NCBI GenBank assembly: GCA_021161405.1
Contig: JAGHAR010000133.1
Coordinates: 1-11,200 of the forward strand
Length of the DNA: 11,200 nt
From: Candidatus Iainarchaeum sp.
GTDB lineage: Archaea > Iainarchaeota > Iainarchaeia > Iainarchaeales > JAGHAR01
Direction: 5' to 3'
Positions within the stretch are counted from its first letter, which is position 1; every line of letters begins with the position of its first letter. Shown here in pieces: positions 1 through 6,542 of this stretch. Below the pieces are notes generated by a model. The model had not been told where the DNA came from. It searched no databases and saw only the letters and a list, made by a program, of their open reading frames with translations. Made by a program: the position numbers and the translations under genes.

Positions 1-2169
1 ACAACCCCTGAAAGTTTGGCAATAGTATTAAATTCTCCAAAATTTTCACAGTTTTTGCATGATGTAAAATGGTGTGTTATCGATGAAATTCATGCACTTG
101 CTTCAAACAAACGCGGTGTGCATCTTTCACTATCTTTAGAGAGATTGCAACGTCTTAGTAAGGATATGTGCAGAATAGGTTTAAGTGCAACTATAGCTCC
201 TCTGGAGGAGATAGCAAAGTTTTTAGTTGGAAAGAAAAACGATAAAGAGTTCCGTGATTGTGATATTGTGGATGTGCGCTTTATTAAGAAGGTTGATCTC
301 CAAGTTTTGTCTCCTCTGCCAGACCTTGTGAATGTTAGCCAAGAGCAGATTCATGATACCCTTTATTCCGTGCTGCATGAATTGATACAAAGGCATCGCA
401 CAACCCTTATATTTACAAACACCCGTTCTGCTACAGAAAGGGTTGTGCATTACCTAAAGGAAAAATTCCCAAAGCATTACTTAGGCGTAATTGGAGCGCA
501 CCATTCCTCATTAGATAGAAGTTTAAGGCTTAAAATAGAAGAAAAACTTAAAGAAGGAAAACTTAAGGTTGTAGTTTCTAGCACATCTTTAGAACTTGGT
601 ATTGATATCGGCTATATCGACCTTGTTGTTTTAGTTGGCTCGCCAAAATCAATTTCAAGGGCTTTGCAAAGGTGCGGGAGAGCAGGCCACAGATTGCATG
701 ATGTTGTTAAAGGCAGAATTATTGTCCTTGACAGGGATGATCTAGTAGAGTGTGCTATCCTAACAAGAGAAGCATTAAGAGGAAACCTTGACCTTGTTAC
801 AGTACCAAAGAACGCTTTGGATGTTTTAGCCCAACATATCTACGGAATTGCAATATCGGAAAGAATTCACGTTGATGAACTTTTCAGATTGATTAGAAAG
901 AGTTATTGTTACGAGAACTTGAGCAGAGAAGATTTCAATAACGTCATTTCATACTTAGCAGGAGAATACGCCTCCCTAGAAGAGAGGAAAATTTTTGCAA
1001 AGATATGGTATGATGAAAAGACCGGCTATATAGGGAGAAGAAGCAGGCTTGCAAGAGTTATATACATGACAAATGTTGGTACAATTCCGGATGAAGCCAG
1101 AGTCAAAGTAAAGATTGGCCCACATGTTATAGGGACAATTGATGAACCGTTCTTAGAGAGATTACGAAAGGGAGATGTATTTGTGCTTGGCGGTGAAACC
1201 TATGAATTTCTGTATTCAAGAGGAATGACCGCACAGGTTAGACCTGCTTCCAAAAGGCCGCCTACAGTTCCTTCATGGATAAGCGAGATGCTTCCCTTAA
1301 GCTTTGAGCTTGCTTTGGCAATACAACATTTTAGAAAGCTGATGGCTGAAAGGTTTAAATACAAAGAGCCAAAGGAAAAAATTATTGAATTTATACACCG
1401 CTACCTAAGCGTTGATATAAAAGCAGCAAGAGCCATATACAACTATTTCTCAGATCAATACTCTTATGCGGTTATTCCGCACGAGAACCTGCTATTAATT
1501 GAGCAATTCGAGGATGAATTTGGTAAGCATGCAGTATTCCACACGCTCTATGGTAGAAGGGTTAATGATGCTCTTTCTCTGTGCTTTGCGTATCTGATAG
1601 GCAGGCTAATTCACAAGGATGTTTTGATTAGCATTACGGATAACGGATTTATGCTAACCGCTGAAAAACTGCCCATAGATAAGGCATTTAATCTCCTGAA
1701 GGTAAACAAACTGGATACAATCTTAAACATTGCAATAGAAAAGACGGAGGCCTTTGTAAGACGCTTTAGGCACTGTGCTGTTCGCTCCCTAATGATATTG
1801 AGGAATTATATGGGCCGCAAAAAAACAGTTTCAAGGCAGCAAATGAATGCAAAGATGATGTTAAGTGCTGTAAAGAGAATTTCAAACGATTTCCCAATAT
1901 TAAAAGAGACGCGTCGCGAATTGCTTGAAGATTACATGGACATAAGAAATGCGGAGAAGGTTGTGGAATGGATCAACAGCGGAAAGTTAAAAATTGTAAA
2001 ACTCAATCTGCCGTATCCTAGTCCTTTTGCTTTCAATATTGTCGCCTCTGGCAGATCAGACCTTGTTAGAATGGAAAGCAAGCTGGAATTCATACGAAGA
2101 ATGCATGCAAAGGTTAAGCAATATATAGGTAATAAAAAGAAACTACGGGGGGAGAATATTGCGAGATAA
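1..2169 (+). CDS. lhr: Lhr-family superfamily 2 DNA helicase, 5' end cut by window edge
   Basis: This is an ATP-dependent DNA helicase of the Lhr-core type, thought to remodel forks or recombination intermediates in repair. The frame is open from base 1 (T-T-P-E-S, a motif Ib sequence), so the start lies outside; 722 residues are visible. Visible-residue positions: DEIH Walker B at 28-31, S-A-T motif III at 62-64, motif IV around IFTNTRS, motif V (S-T-S-L-E-L-G-I-D-I-G) at 194-204, and motif VI Q-R-C-G-R-A-G-H-R at 223-231. After the RecA domains come the winged-helix and DEAD-associated regions typical of Lhr, including the conserved R-P-P-T-V-P-S-W stretch and a C-terminal S-P-F-A-F-N motif near the end. 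The total length would fit the family at about 850-900 residues. Walker A is not visible because it lies upstream. The stop overlaps the next gene by 11 nt. Family assignment is firm; the substrate is inferred from homologues. Confidence 0.95.
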   Translation, partial: TTPESLAIVLNSPKFSQFLHDVKWCVIDEIHALASNKRGVHLSLSLERLQRLSKDMCRIGLSATIAPLEEIAKFLVGKKNDKEFRDCDIVDVRFIKKVDLQVLSPLPDLVNVSQEQIHDTLYSVLHELIQRHRTTLIFTNTRSATERVVHYLKEKFPKHYLGVIGAHHSSLDRSLRLKIEEKLKEGKLKVVVSSTSLELGIDIGYIDLVVLVGSPKSISRALQRCGRAGHRLHDVVKGRIIVLDRDDLVECAILTREALRGNLDLVTVPKNALDVLAQHIYGIAISERIHVDELFRLIRKSYCYENLSREDFNNVISYLAGEYASLEERKIFAKIWYDEKTGYIGRRSRLARVIYMTNVGTIPDEARVKVKIGPHVIGTIDEPFLERLRKGDVFVLGGETYEFLYSRGMTAQVRPASKRPPTVPSWISEMLPLSFELALAIQHFRKLMAERFKYKEPKEKIIEFIHRYLSVDIKAARAIYNYFSDQYSYAVIPHENLLLIEQFEDEFGKHAVFHTLYGRRVNDALSLCFAYLIGRLIHKDVLISITDNGFMLTAEKLPIDKAFNLLKVNKLDTILNIAIEKTEAFVRRFRHCAVRSLMILRNYMGRKKTVSRQQMNAKMMLSAVKRISNDFPILKETRRELLEDYMDIRNAEKVVEWINSGKLKIVKLNLPYPSPFAFNIVASGRSDLVRMESKLEFIRRMHAKVKQYIGNKKKLRGENIAR

Positions 2170-2917
2170 TGAAATTGCAAAAGGTTTGTTTATTTTTTAT
2201 GAAGCCCTTTTTATTAAATCTGAAAAGGCCCTTGTGGTCGCTGACCTGCATCTCGGCATAGAGGATGCTTTGCACAAGGAAGGAGCTCTAATACCAAGGA
2301 CAAATTTTAATTCCATACTTAAAAAATTAACTAAGATACTGGAAAAAATAAACAAAAATTTTAGTATCTCTACTCTGGAGTATTTGATAATAAACGGTGA
2401 TCTAAAACACGAATTTGGAGAGATATCAAAACAGGAATGGCAAGAAACCCTTGCAATGATAGATTTCCTTGCATCAAAGACCAAAAGATTGATATTAGTA
2501 AAGGGAAACCATGATACAATTCTTGGCCCTATTGCTAAAAAGAGAAATTTAGAAATTTTAGATTATTTTTCTTTGAACAGTTTTGCGTTTGCCCACGGCC
2601 ATAAAATTATAGAGCCAGCTAAAATCGCTAAAGCAGAAATATTAGTCATTGCCCACGAGCATCCTGCTGCTGTTCTCTCCGATGGAGTGAAAAATGAGCG
2701 ATATAAATGTTTCTTGCTCGGCAAATATAGAAGAAAAAAATTGATTGTTATGCCGGCAATTAGCGCATTAATGCACGGCTCCAATATTCTTTCAGAGACA
2801 CTTTTGAGTCCGTATTTGCAAAAGGCAAACATTCTTAATTTCGAGGTTTGGCTTCTTGCTGAGAAACCTTATTATTTTGGTAAGGTGAAAAATCTATATG
2901 ACATTAGACCCTTTTGA
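2159..2917 (+). CDS. Lhr-associated metallophosphoesterase (COG1407, PdeM-like)
   Basis: This is a 252-residue calcineurin-like phosphoesterase of the COG1407 type, probably a two-metal nuclease or phosphodiesterase acting on DNA. The full metal-site set is visible: D29-L-H31, G80-D81 with H84, G116-N-H-D119, H146-G-H148 and H166-E-H168. The start is TTG at 2159, chosen because a strong purine-rich ribosome binding site (GGGGGGAG, 2147-2154) sits four bases upstream; the nearby ATG at 2169 is out of frame. The gene overlaps the helicase end by 11 nt and the next gene by 20 nt, so the three are surely co-transcribed. Bacterial homologues (PdeM) are found beside Lhr-type helicases in ligase-associated DNA damage operons, and archaeal homologues often neighbour Lhr, so a joint repair role is likely. 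The substrate is not known from sequence. Confidence 0.92.
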   Translation: MRDNEIAKGLFIFYEALFIKSEKALVVADLHLGIEDALHKEGALIPRTNFNSILKKLTKILEKINKNFSISTLEYLIINGDLKHEFGEISKQEWQETLAMIDFLASKTKRLILVKGNHDTILGPIAKKRNLEILDYFSLNSFAFAHGHKIIEPAKIAKAEILVIAHEHPAAVLSDGVKNERYKCFLLGKYRRKKLIVMPAISALMHGSNILSETLLSPYLQKANILNFEVWLLAEKPYYFGKVKNLYDIRPF

Positions 2918-3803
2918 ACATTATTTTGCTGTTTTAAATAATGAAAAGAAGCCGAACTTCATTAAGGCAGAACTTAATGAGTTGTTGCAAAAAACAAAAG
3001 AGCTTCTCAAAGAATGTTGCCTTTGCATGCATAGATGTAAGATTGATAGATTCTCCGCTAAGGGCTTCTGCAACGTTGATTTAAAGCCGAGGATATTTGG
3101 AGCATTTTTACATTACGGAGAGGAAAGTATTTTAGTTCCAAGTGCAACTATTTTCTTTTCTGGCTGTACAATGCGATGCGTATATTGCCAGAACGCACCG
3201 GAAAGCATTTTTCCGGAACTTGGAAAGGAATACTCCATAAAAAGAATTACAGATTGGATTCTAGAAAAAAGTTTGGAAGGGTGTAAAAACGTAAATTTCG
3301 TCGGAGGGGAGCCAACACCTTATCTGTATAATATTTTGCAAGTCCTTGCATTGTGCAAGAAGCGCAAAATTGCTGTGCCTGTTGTATGGAATTCGAATTC
3401 TTTTTACTCTGCAAATATCCATCCGATTCTTGAGGATATTGTGGATTTGTTTTTGCTGGACTTTAGATATTTCAATGATAGCTGTGCGTCAACGCTTAGC
3501 GCTGTGAAAAATTATGTTAAAGCAGCTAAAGCAAACATATTGCATGCAGACAAGCTCGCCCAGCAATGCAAAGCTTCTTTGCTTATCAGAATTCTTGTTC
3601 TGCCTTCGCATTTGGAATGCTGTACAATACCAATGTTAAAATGGATAGCAGAAAATTGCAAAAGCTATGCTGTTAATTTAATGGATCAATATTGGCCTGC
3701 ATATAAAGCGAAAGAATTCAAAGGCATAGATAGGCCTCTAAGTATGGAAGAATACAACAAAGCAAAAGCTGCTGCAGAAAAATTTGGCGTGAATCTCGTT
3801 TAG
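2898..3803 (+). CDS. PflX-like radical SAM protein (COG1313 family)
   Basis: This is a 301-residue radical SAM enzyme resembling pyruvate formate-lyase activase homologues. The cluster motif is C90-x3-C94-x2-C97 (C-T-M-R-C-V-Y-C), followed by G-G-E-P at 136-139 for SAM binding. An N-terminal cysteine group (C40, C41, C43, C47, C58) precedes the barrel and could hold an auxiliary iron-sulfur cluster. Further family signatures are L-L-D-F-R-Y-F near 186-192 and M-D-Q-Y-W-P-A near 262-268. ATG at 2898 is preceded by AAGGTGA at 2882-2888. It overlaps the phosphoesterase gene by 20 nt. No glycyl-radical enzyme is in the window to act as a partner, so calling it an activase would be a guess. Its reaction and substrate are unknown; only the fold and cofactor are well supported. 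Confidence 0.9.
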   Translation: MTLDPFEHYFAVLNNEKKPNFIKAELNELLQKTKELLKECCLCMHRCKIDRFSAKGFCNVDLKPRIFGAFLHYGEESILVPSATIFFSGCTMRCVYCQNAPESIFPELGKEYSIKRITDWILEKSLEGCKNVNFVGGEPTPYLYNILQVLALCKKRKIAVPVVWNSNSFYSANIHPILEDIVDLFLLDFRYFNDSCASTLSAVKNYVKAAKANILHADKLAQQCKASLLIRILVLPSHLECCTIPMLKWIAENCKSYAVNLMDQYWPAYKAKEFKGIDRPLSMEEYNKAKAAAEKFGVNLV

Positions 3804-4526
3804 CTATATCCCTTCTTTAAGCCTTTCAGCGAGAAAATTTGGCAAACCCGCACTTGTAATCTTTTTTGCAGCAGCTTCTATGTCGTATTCCACGCGGTGA
3901 ATTTCAATTGTTTTTGTTCTGAAATCAGCAATAGCATAGCCCGCTCTGTTATCTTTGTCTCTTGGCTGTCCAACACTTGGAAAACTTATTACTGTTTTTT
4001 CCCTAGAAAAGTCAACGACTTCTTTATCTTTTAAATATTCTGCTTTGTTTTTACCTCTAATTACAAACGGAATATGTGTATGACCGCAGAATATTACTCT
4101 TTCAACAATTTTCTGAAATGAAATTTCAGCCACATTTTCATCCATATACTCTGTCAGCGGTTCGTTTGGGGAGCCGTGCACAGCATAGAGATACTGCATT
4201 GTAAAGAATTCAGGCAAGTTTGACAACCATTTTAAATTCGCCTGTCTAATTTCATCGATAGTCCATTTTACAGCCTCCTTTGCGTAGTCGTTGAAATTCT
4301 CCAAGCTTAGTATACCGGCAACAGCCGCATCGTGATTTCCCATAAGGCATATTAGCTTATAATCTCCAAATCTTTTCAGAATTTCAATACATTCGTTTGG
4401 ATTGGCTCCATAACCAACAACATCTCCGAGGCAGAGTATTCTTTTATATTTTCCTTGAGCATCGTTTAAAACAGCATGTAATGCTTCTAAGTTGGAATGT
4501 ATGTCTGCCAAAATAAGCCAGCGCAT
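3804..4526 (-). CDS. YfcE-like metallophosphoesterase
   Basis: This is a 240-residue calcineurin-like phosphoesterase of the Metallophos_2 group. Visible metal-site motifs are D8-I-H10, G34-D35, G63-N-H-D66, H117-G and G148-H-T-H151, plus the family signature S-V-G-Q-P-R-D at 184-190. It probably hydrolyses a phosphodiester or phosphomonoester in the cytoplasm; the substrate cannot be read. ATG at 4526 is preferred over an in-frame GTG at 4535, because AGGTG (4533-4537) lies six bases before the ATG and would overlap the GTG. The gene ends directly against the radical SAM gene on the other strand: the stops form TAG|CTA at 3801-3806. It belongs to a different subfamily from the phosphoesterase at 2159 and is unlikely to be its duplicate. 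Confidence 0.9.
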   Translation of the reverse strand: MRWLILADIHSNLEALHAVLNDAQGKYKRILCLGDVVGYGANPNECIEILKRFGDYKLICLMGNHDAAVAGILSLENFNDYAKEAVKWTIDEIRQANLKWLSNLPEFFTMQYLYAVHGSPNEPLTEYMDENVAEISFQKIVERVIFCGHTHIPFVIRGKNKAEYLKDKEVVDFSREKTVISFPSVGQPRDKDNRAGYAIADFRTKTIEIHRVEYDIEAAAKKITSAGLPNFLAERLKEGI

Positions 4527-4592
4527 TCTGCACACCTTCTATGATAGAAAAACAACTATTATTTTAAAAAACGTTTGCTGCGATTTTTTGCT
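4527..4592. promoter_or_regulatory. Divergent promoter region with a palindromic TATA box
   Basis: This 66-base AT-rich gap separates two divergent genes. TTTTAAAA at 4562-4569 is its own reverse complement and can act as a TATA-like element in both directions. It is centred about 27 bases before the ATG at 4593, which fits a leaderless plus-strand transcript. It is about 40 bases before the minus-strand ATG at 4526, which leaves room for a short leader carrying the AGGTG ribosome binding site. This is a promoter inference from spacing only. Confidence 0.55.
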
Positions 4593-5015
4593 ATGCAGTC
4601 CAAAGAGAGTAATGGGCTAATATTTGTACGTTTGTTTCCAAACGAGGATATTTACGAATCGCTTAAAGAAGTATGCGCAAAACATAACGTTACTACTGCT
4701 GTTATTCTTAGCGGAGTAGGACAACTAAAAAAATTTAGGTTGGGTTATTTTGTAAAGAAGAATGACTATGCTCCAGAGTTTTTCGAGGAGCCGCATGAAC
4801 TTCTTGCCTTGAACGGATTAATTTCAAAAGGAGCTAACGGATATGATTTCCATCTACATGCTGTACTTGGCAACAGAGAAAAGAAGGCCATAGGAGGACA
4901 TCTAATTGAAGGAATTGTTGAAGTAACCTGCGAGCTTGTGTTGTTAAAAAGCGATGCAAAATTGTTCCGTAGAATTGAGGAAGCAACAGGCCTTGCTGGT
5001 TTGTTCGTTGAATAG
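4593..5015 (+). CDS. PPC/DUF296 domain protein (COG1661)
   Basis: This is a 140-residue single-domain protein of the plant and prokaryote conserved (PPC, DUF296) family. The hallmark histidines are present: F-H-L-H at 86-89 and G-G-H-L at 101-104, the usual metal-binding-like set of prokaryotic members. The N-terminal part contains A-V-I-L-S-G-V-G-Q, another family signature. Prokaryotic members form trimers. Their role is unsettled, with DNA-binding roles shown mainly for plant AT-hook fusions; no AT-hook is present here. The start is ATG 4593 rather than TTG 4575, because a TATA-like box lies 27 bases upstream (leaderless start) and the extra residues add nothing conserved. It is followed after 8 bases by enolase and is probably co-transcribed with it. 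Confidence 0.88.
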   Translation: MQSKESNGLIFVRLFPNEDIYESLKEVCAKHNVTTAVILSGVGQLKKFRLGYFVKKNDYAPEFFEEPHELLALNGLISKGANGYDFHLHAVLGNREKKAIGGHLIEGIVEVTCELVLLKSDAKLFRRIEEATGLAGLFVE

Positions 5016-5018
5016 GTG
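5014..5018 (+). promoter_or_regulatory. Ribosome binding site of enolase overlapping the upstream stop
   Basis: AGGTG lies five bases before the enolase ATG and shares two bases with the TAG stop of the PPC gene (5013-5015). A ribosome terminating on the first gene sits on the site for the second, which suggests translational coupling of the pair. Confidence 0.7.
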
Positions 5019-5023
5019 TTCCT

Positions 5024-6301
5024 ATGCTGATAGAGAGAATAAGAGCAAGACAAGTTTTGGACTCACGTGGCAACCCTACCGTCGAAGTTGAACTAAAAAG
5101 CAAAGCTGCTAAAACAATTGCAATTGTTCCAAGTGGTGCAAGCACGGGAAGCAGAGAAGCTTTGGAGCTTCGTGACTCAGGAACACAATACAACGGCAAA
5201 TCTGTATTAAGGGCTGTAACCAATGTAAACACTATTATAGCGCCAAAGCTTATTGGACGTAGCGTACTTGAACAGGAAGAATTAGACAAATTAATGATTG
5301 AGCTTGATGGCACCCCCAATAAAAGCAAGCTCGGTGCGAATGCAATTTTGGCTGTTAGTTTGGCTATCTGTAAGAATGCTGCTTTAGCGCAGAAAATGGA
5401 ATTGTTTGAATATATAGGCGAATTATTTGGCAGTAAGAAATTTGTTCTGCCGGTTCCTCAGATGAATGTTCTAAATAGCGGGAAGCACGCTGGCATTGAG
5501 AACGATATTCAGGAGCATATGATTGCTCCTTTAAAATTTAACAAATTTTCAGAGGCGTTGCGTGCTGGTGTTGAAAGTTATATTGCTTTAAAAGAACTGC
5601 TAAAAAAGAAATTTGGTGCAAGAGCAACACTTGTTGCAGATGAAGGTGGTTTTGCCCCGCCGATTGCGGAGGTAGAAAAAAGATTGGAATTTATATTGAA
5701 AGCAGTAAAAAATGCTGGCTACGATTCGGAGATAATGCTTGCCCTAGATGCTGCAAGCTCTGAATTTTATAATAATAAAGAAGGGAAATATAAAATAAGA
5801 AGAAAGAAGTTTAGCAGAGAGGAATTAGTTGATTTCTACAAATCCTTGTGCAAGAAGTATCCTATCTATTCTATTGAAGATGGTTTTGCTGAAAACGATG
5901 CAGATGGCTGGGCTCTTCTTATGGAAGAATTGGGAGGAAAAATTCAAATAGTTGCTGATGATTTAACGGTTAGCAACCCAAAACTTATTGATGAAGCCGC
6001 AACCAAGAATTTAGCTAATGCTTTGCTATTAAAAGTTAATCAGATAGGAACTGTTTCAGAGGCATTAGAAGCCGCAAGAACCGCTTTTAAAGCTGACTGG
6101 AAGGTTATTGTTTCCCATAGAAGCGGCGAAACCGAAGATTCTTTTATTGCTGATTTAGTTGTTGGAATCGCTGCTGGGCAATGTAAATTCGGTGCTCCCG
6201 CAAGAACAGACAGAACCGCTAAGTACAACCAATTGTTGCGTATAGAGGACGTCCTTGGAAAAAAAGCAACGTTCGCTGCTAATTCTATTTTAGAAAAGTA
6301 A
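5024..6301 (+). CDS. eno: Enolase (phosphopyruvate hydratase)
   Basis: Enolase interconverts 2-phosphoglycerate and phosphoenolpyruvate in glycolysis and gluconeogenesis. The 425 residues match the usual length. Visible functional residues (yeast equivalents in brackets): S39-G-A-S flexible loop, H155 (H159), E164 (E168), E207 in D-E-G-G (E211), metal ligands D242, E285 and D312, K337 (K345) in L-K-V-N-Q-I-G, H365-R-S (H373-R-S) and K388 (K396). All catalytic and magnesium-binding positions are kept. The loop usually read as N-G-G-x-H-A is N-S-G-K-H-A here, and Q-E-F-M is Q-E-H-M, so this is a mildly divergent, archaeal-style sequence. ATG 5024 has AGGTG upstream, and the conserved start R-A-R-Q-V-L-D-S-R-G-N-P-T follows at once. 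A downstream T-run (6316-6320) may help termination. Confidence 0.97.
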   Translation: MLIERIRARQVLDSRGNPTVEVELKSKAAKTIAIVPSGASTGSREALELRDSGTQYNGKSVLRAVTNVNTIIAPKLIGRSVLEQEELDKLMIELDGTPNKSKLGANAILAVSLAICKNAALAQKMELFEYIGELFGSKKFVLPVPQMNVLNSGKHAGIENDIQEHMIAPLKFNKFSEALRAGVESYIALKELLKKKFGARATLVADEGGFAPPIAEVEKRLEFILKAVKNAGYDSEIMLALDAASSEFYNNKEGKYKIRRKKFSREELVDFYKSLCKKYPIYSIEDGFAENDADGWALLMEELGGKIQIVADDLTVSNPKLIDEAATKNLANALLLKVNQIGTVSEALEAARTAFKADWKVIVSHRSGETEDSFIADLVVGIAAGQCKFGAPARTDRTAKYNQLLRIEDVLGKKATFAANSILEK

Positions 6302-6323
6302 TTCAGCCAGCGGAATTTTTATA

Positions 6324-6397
6324 TGGGGCCGCTGGGATTCGAACCCAGGTCTACGGCTCCCGAAGCCGCAATGCTAACCAACCTACACCACGGCCCC
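6324..6397 (-). tRNA. tRNA-Pro with anticodon CGG
   Basis: The reverse strand folds into a complete cloverleaf of 74 bases. The acceptor stem GGGGCCG pairs perfectly with CGGCCCC. The D-loop contains GG. The anticodon stem GCGGC/GCCGT has one G-U pair and closes loop TTCGGGA, placing anticodon CGG at 6360-6362 and a G after it, as expected for proline. The T-arm CTGGG-TTCGAAT-CCCAG is canonical. The discriminator is A (6324). CCA is not encoded, so it must be added after transcription. No intron is visible. No convincing TATA box lies 25-30 bases upstream, so the tRNA might be cut from a longer precursor. Confidence 0.97.
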
Positions 6398-6400
6398 AAA

Positions 6401-6419
6401 CAGCCTTTATCAAAGGCTG
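6401..6419. repeat. Perfect 8-bp inverted repeat next to the tRNA 5' end
   Basis: CAGCCTTT, loop ATC, AAAGGCTG: a perfect eight-base-pair hairpin that ends only three bases from the tRNA 5' end. On the minus strand it is followed by three Ts. It could be a weak terminator, a processing signal in a tRNA precursor, or part of a small RNA; the sequence alone does not decide. Confidence 0.6.
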
Positions 6420-6427
6420 GCGAAATT

Positions 6428-6461
6428 GTGCTACATTCCTCGCTCCGCTCGGAAGTAGCAC
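6428..6461. repeat. GC-rich intergenic hairpin, possible structured RNA
   Basis: GTGCTAC (6428-6434) pairs with GTAGCAC (6455-6461), then, across one bulged base, TTCC (6436-6439) pairs with GGAA (6451-6454). The 11-base loop is GC-rich. About 59 percent of the element is G+C, well above its surroundings. It lies between the tRNA and the DUF763 gene and encodes no protein that I can see. It could be a small RNA, a dispersed repeat or a terminator. A TATA-like TTTATAAG on the minus strand (6466-6473) is too close to start a transcript containing the whole hairpin. Confidence 0.55.
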
Positions 6462-6507
6462 TTAGCTTATAAACATATTGACTTACTCCTCTTAAATTTC
6501 TTTGATG

Positions 6508-6542
6508 AAACTTTCTTCTTAAGAAAGTTTCTAAGAAAGTTT
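6508..6542. repeat. Tandem 12-base repeat plus inverted copy at the DUF763 gene end
   Basis: Two 12-base units stand in tandem (6519-6530 and 6531-6542), differing at one base. On the minus strand they read AAACTTTCTTAG then AAACTTTCTTAA, that is K-L-S-stop twice in the same frame. An inverted copy, AAACTTTCTT at 6508-6517 on the plus strand, can pair with 6521-6530 as a perfect 10-bp stem with a 3-base loop. This could form a hairpin at the 3' end of the transcript. Confidence 0.75.

Noticed and set aside
4527..4535. GTG start for the minus-strand phosphoesterase
   Set aside because: The GTG is itself part of the AGGTG ribosome binding site for the ATG at 4526.
4575..4592. Upstream TTG start for the PPC gene
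   Set aside because: The TATA-like box is too close to 4575 for that codon to be on the transcript; ATG 4593 fits a leaderless start.
4834..5328. 164-codon open frame on the minus strand across the PPC-enolase junction
   Set aside because: It is antisense to two confidently identified genes and has no recognisable motif or start signal.
6500..6513. C-box-like TTGATGA suggesting a box C/D guide RNA
   Set aside because: The first base does not fit RTGATGA and I find no D box (CTGA) at a suitable distance downstream.
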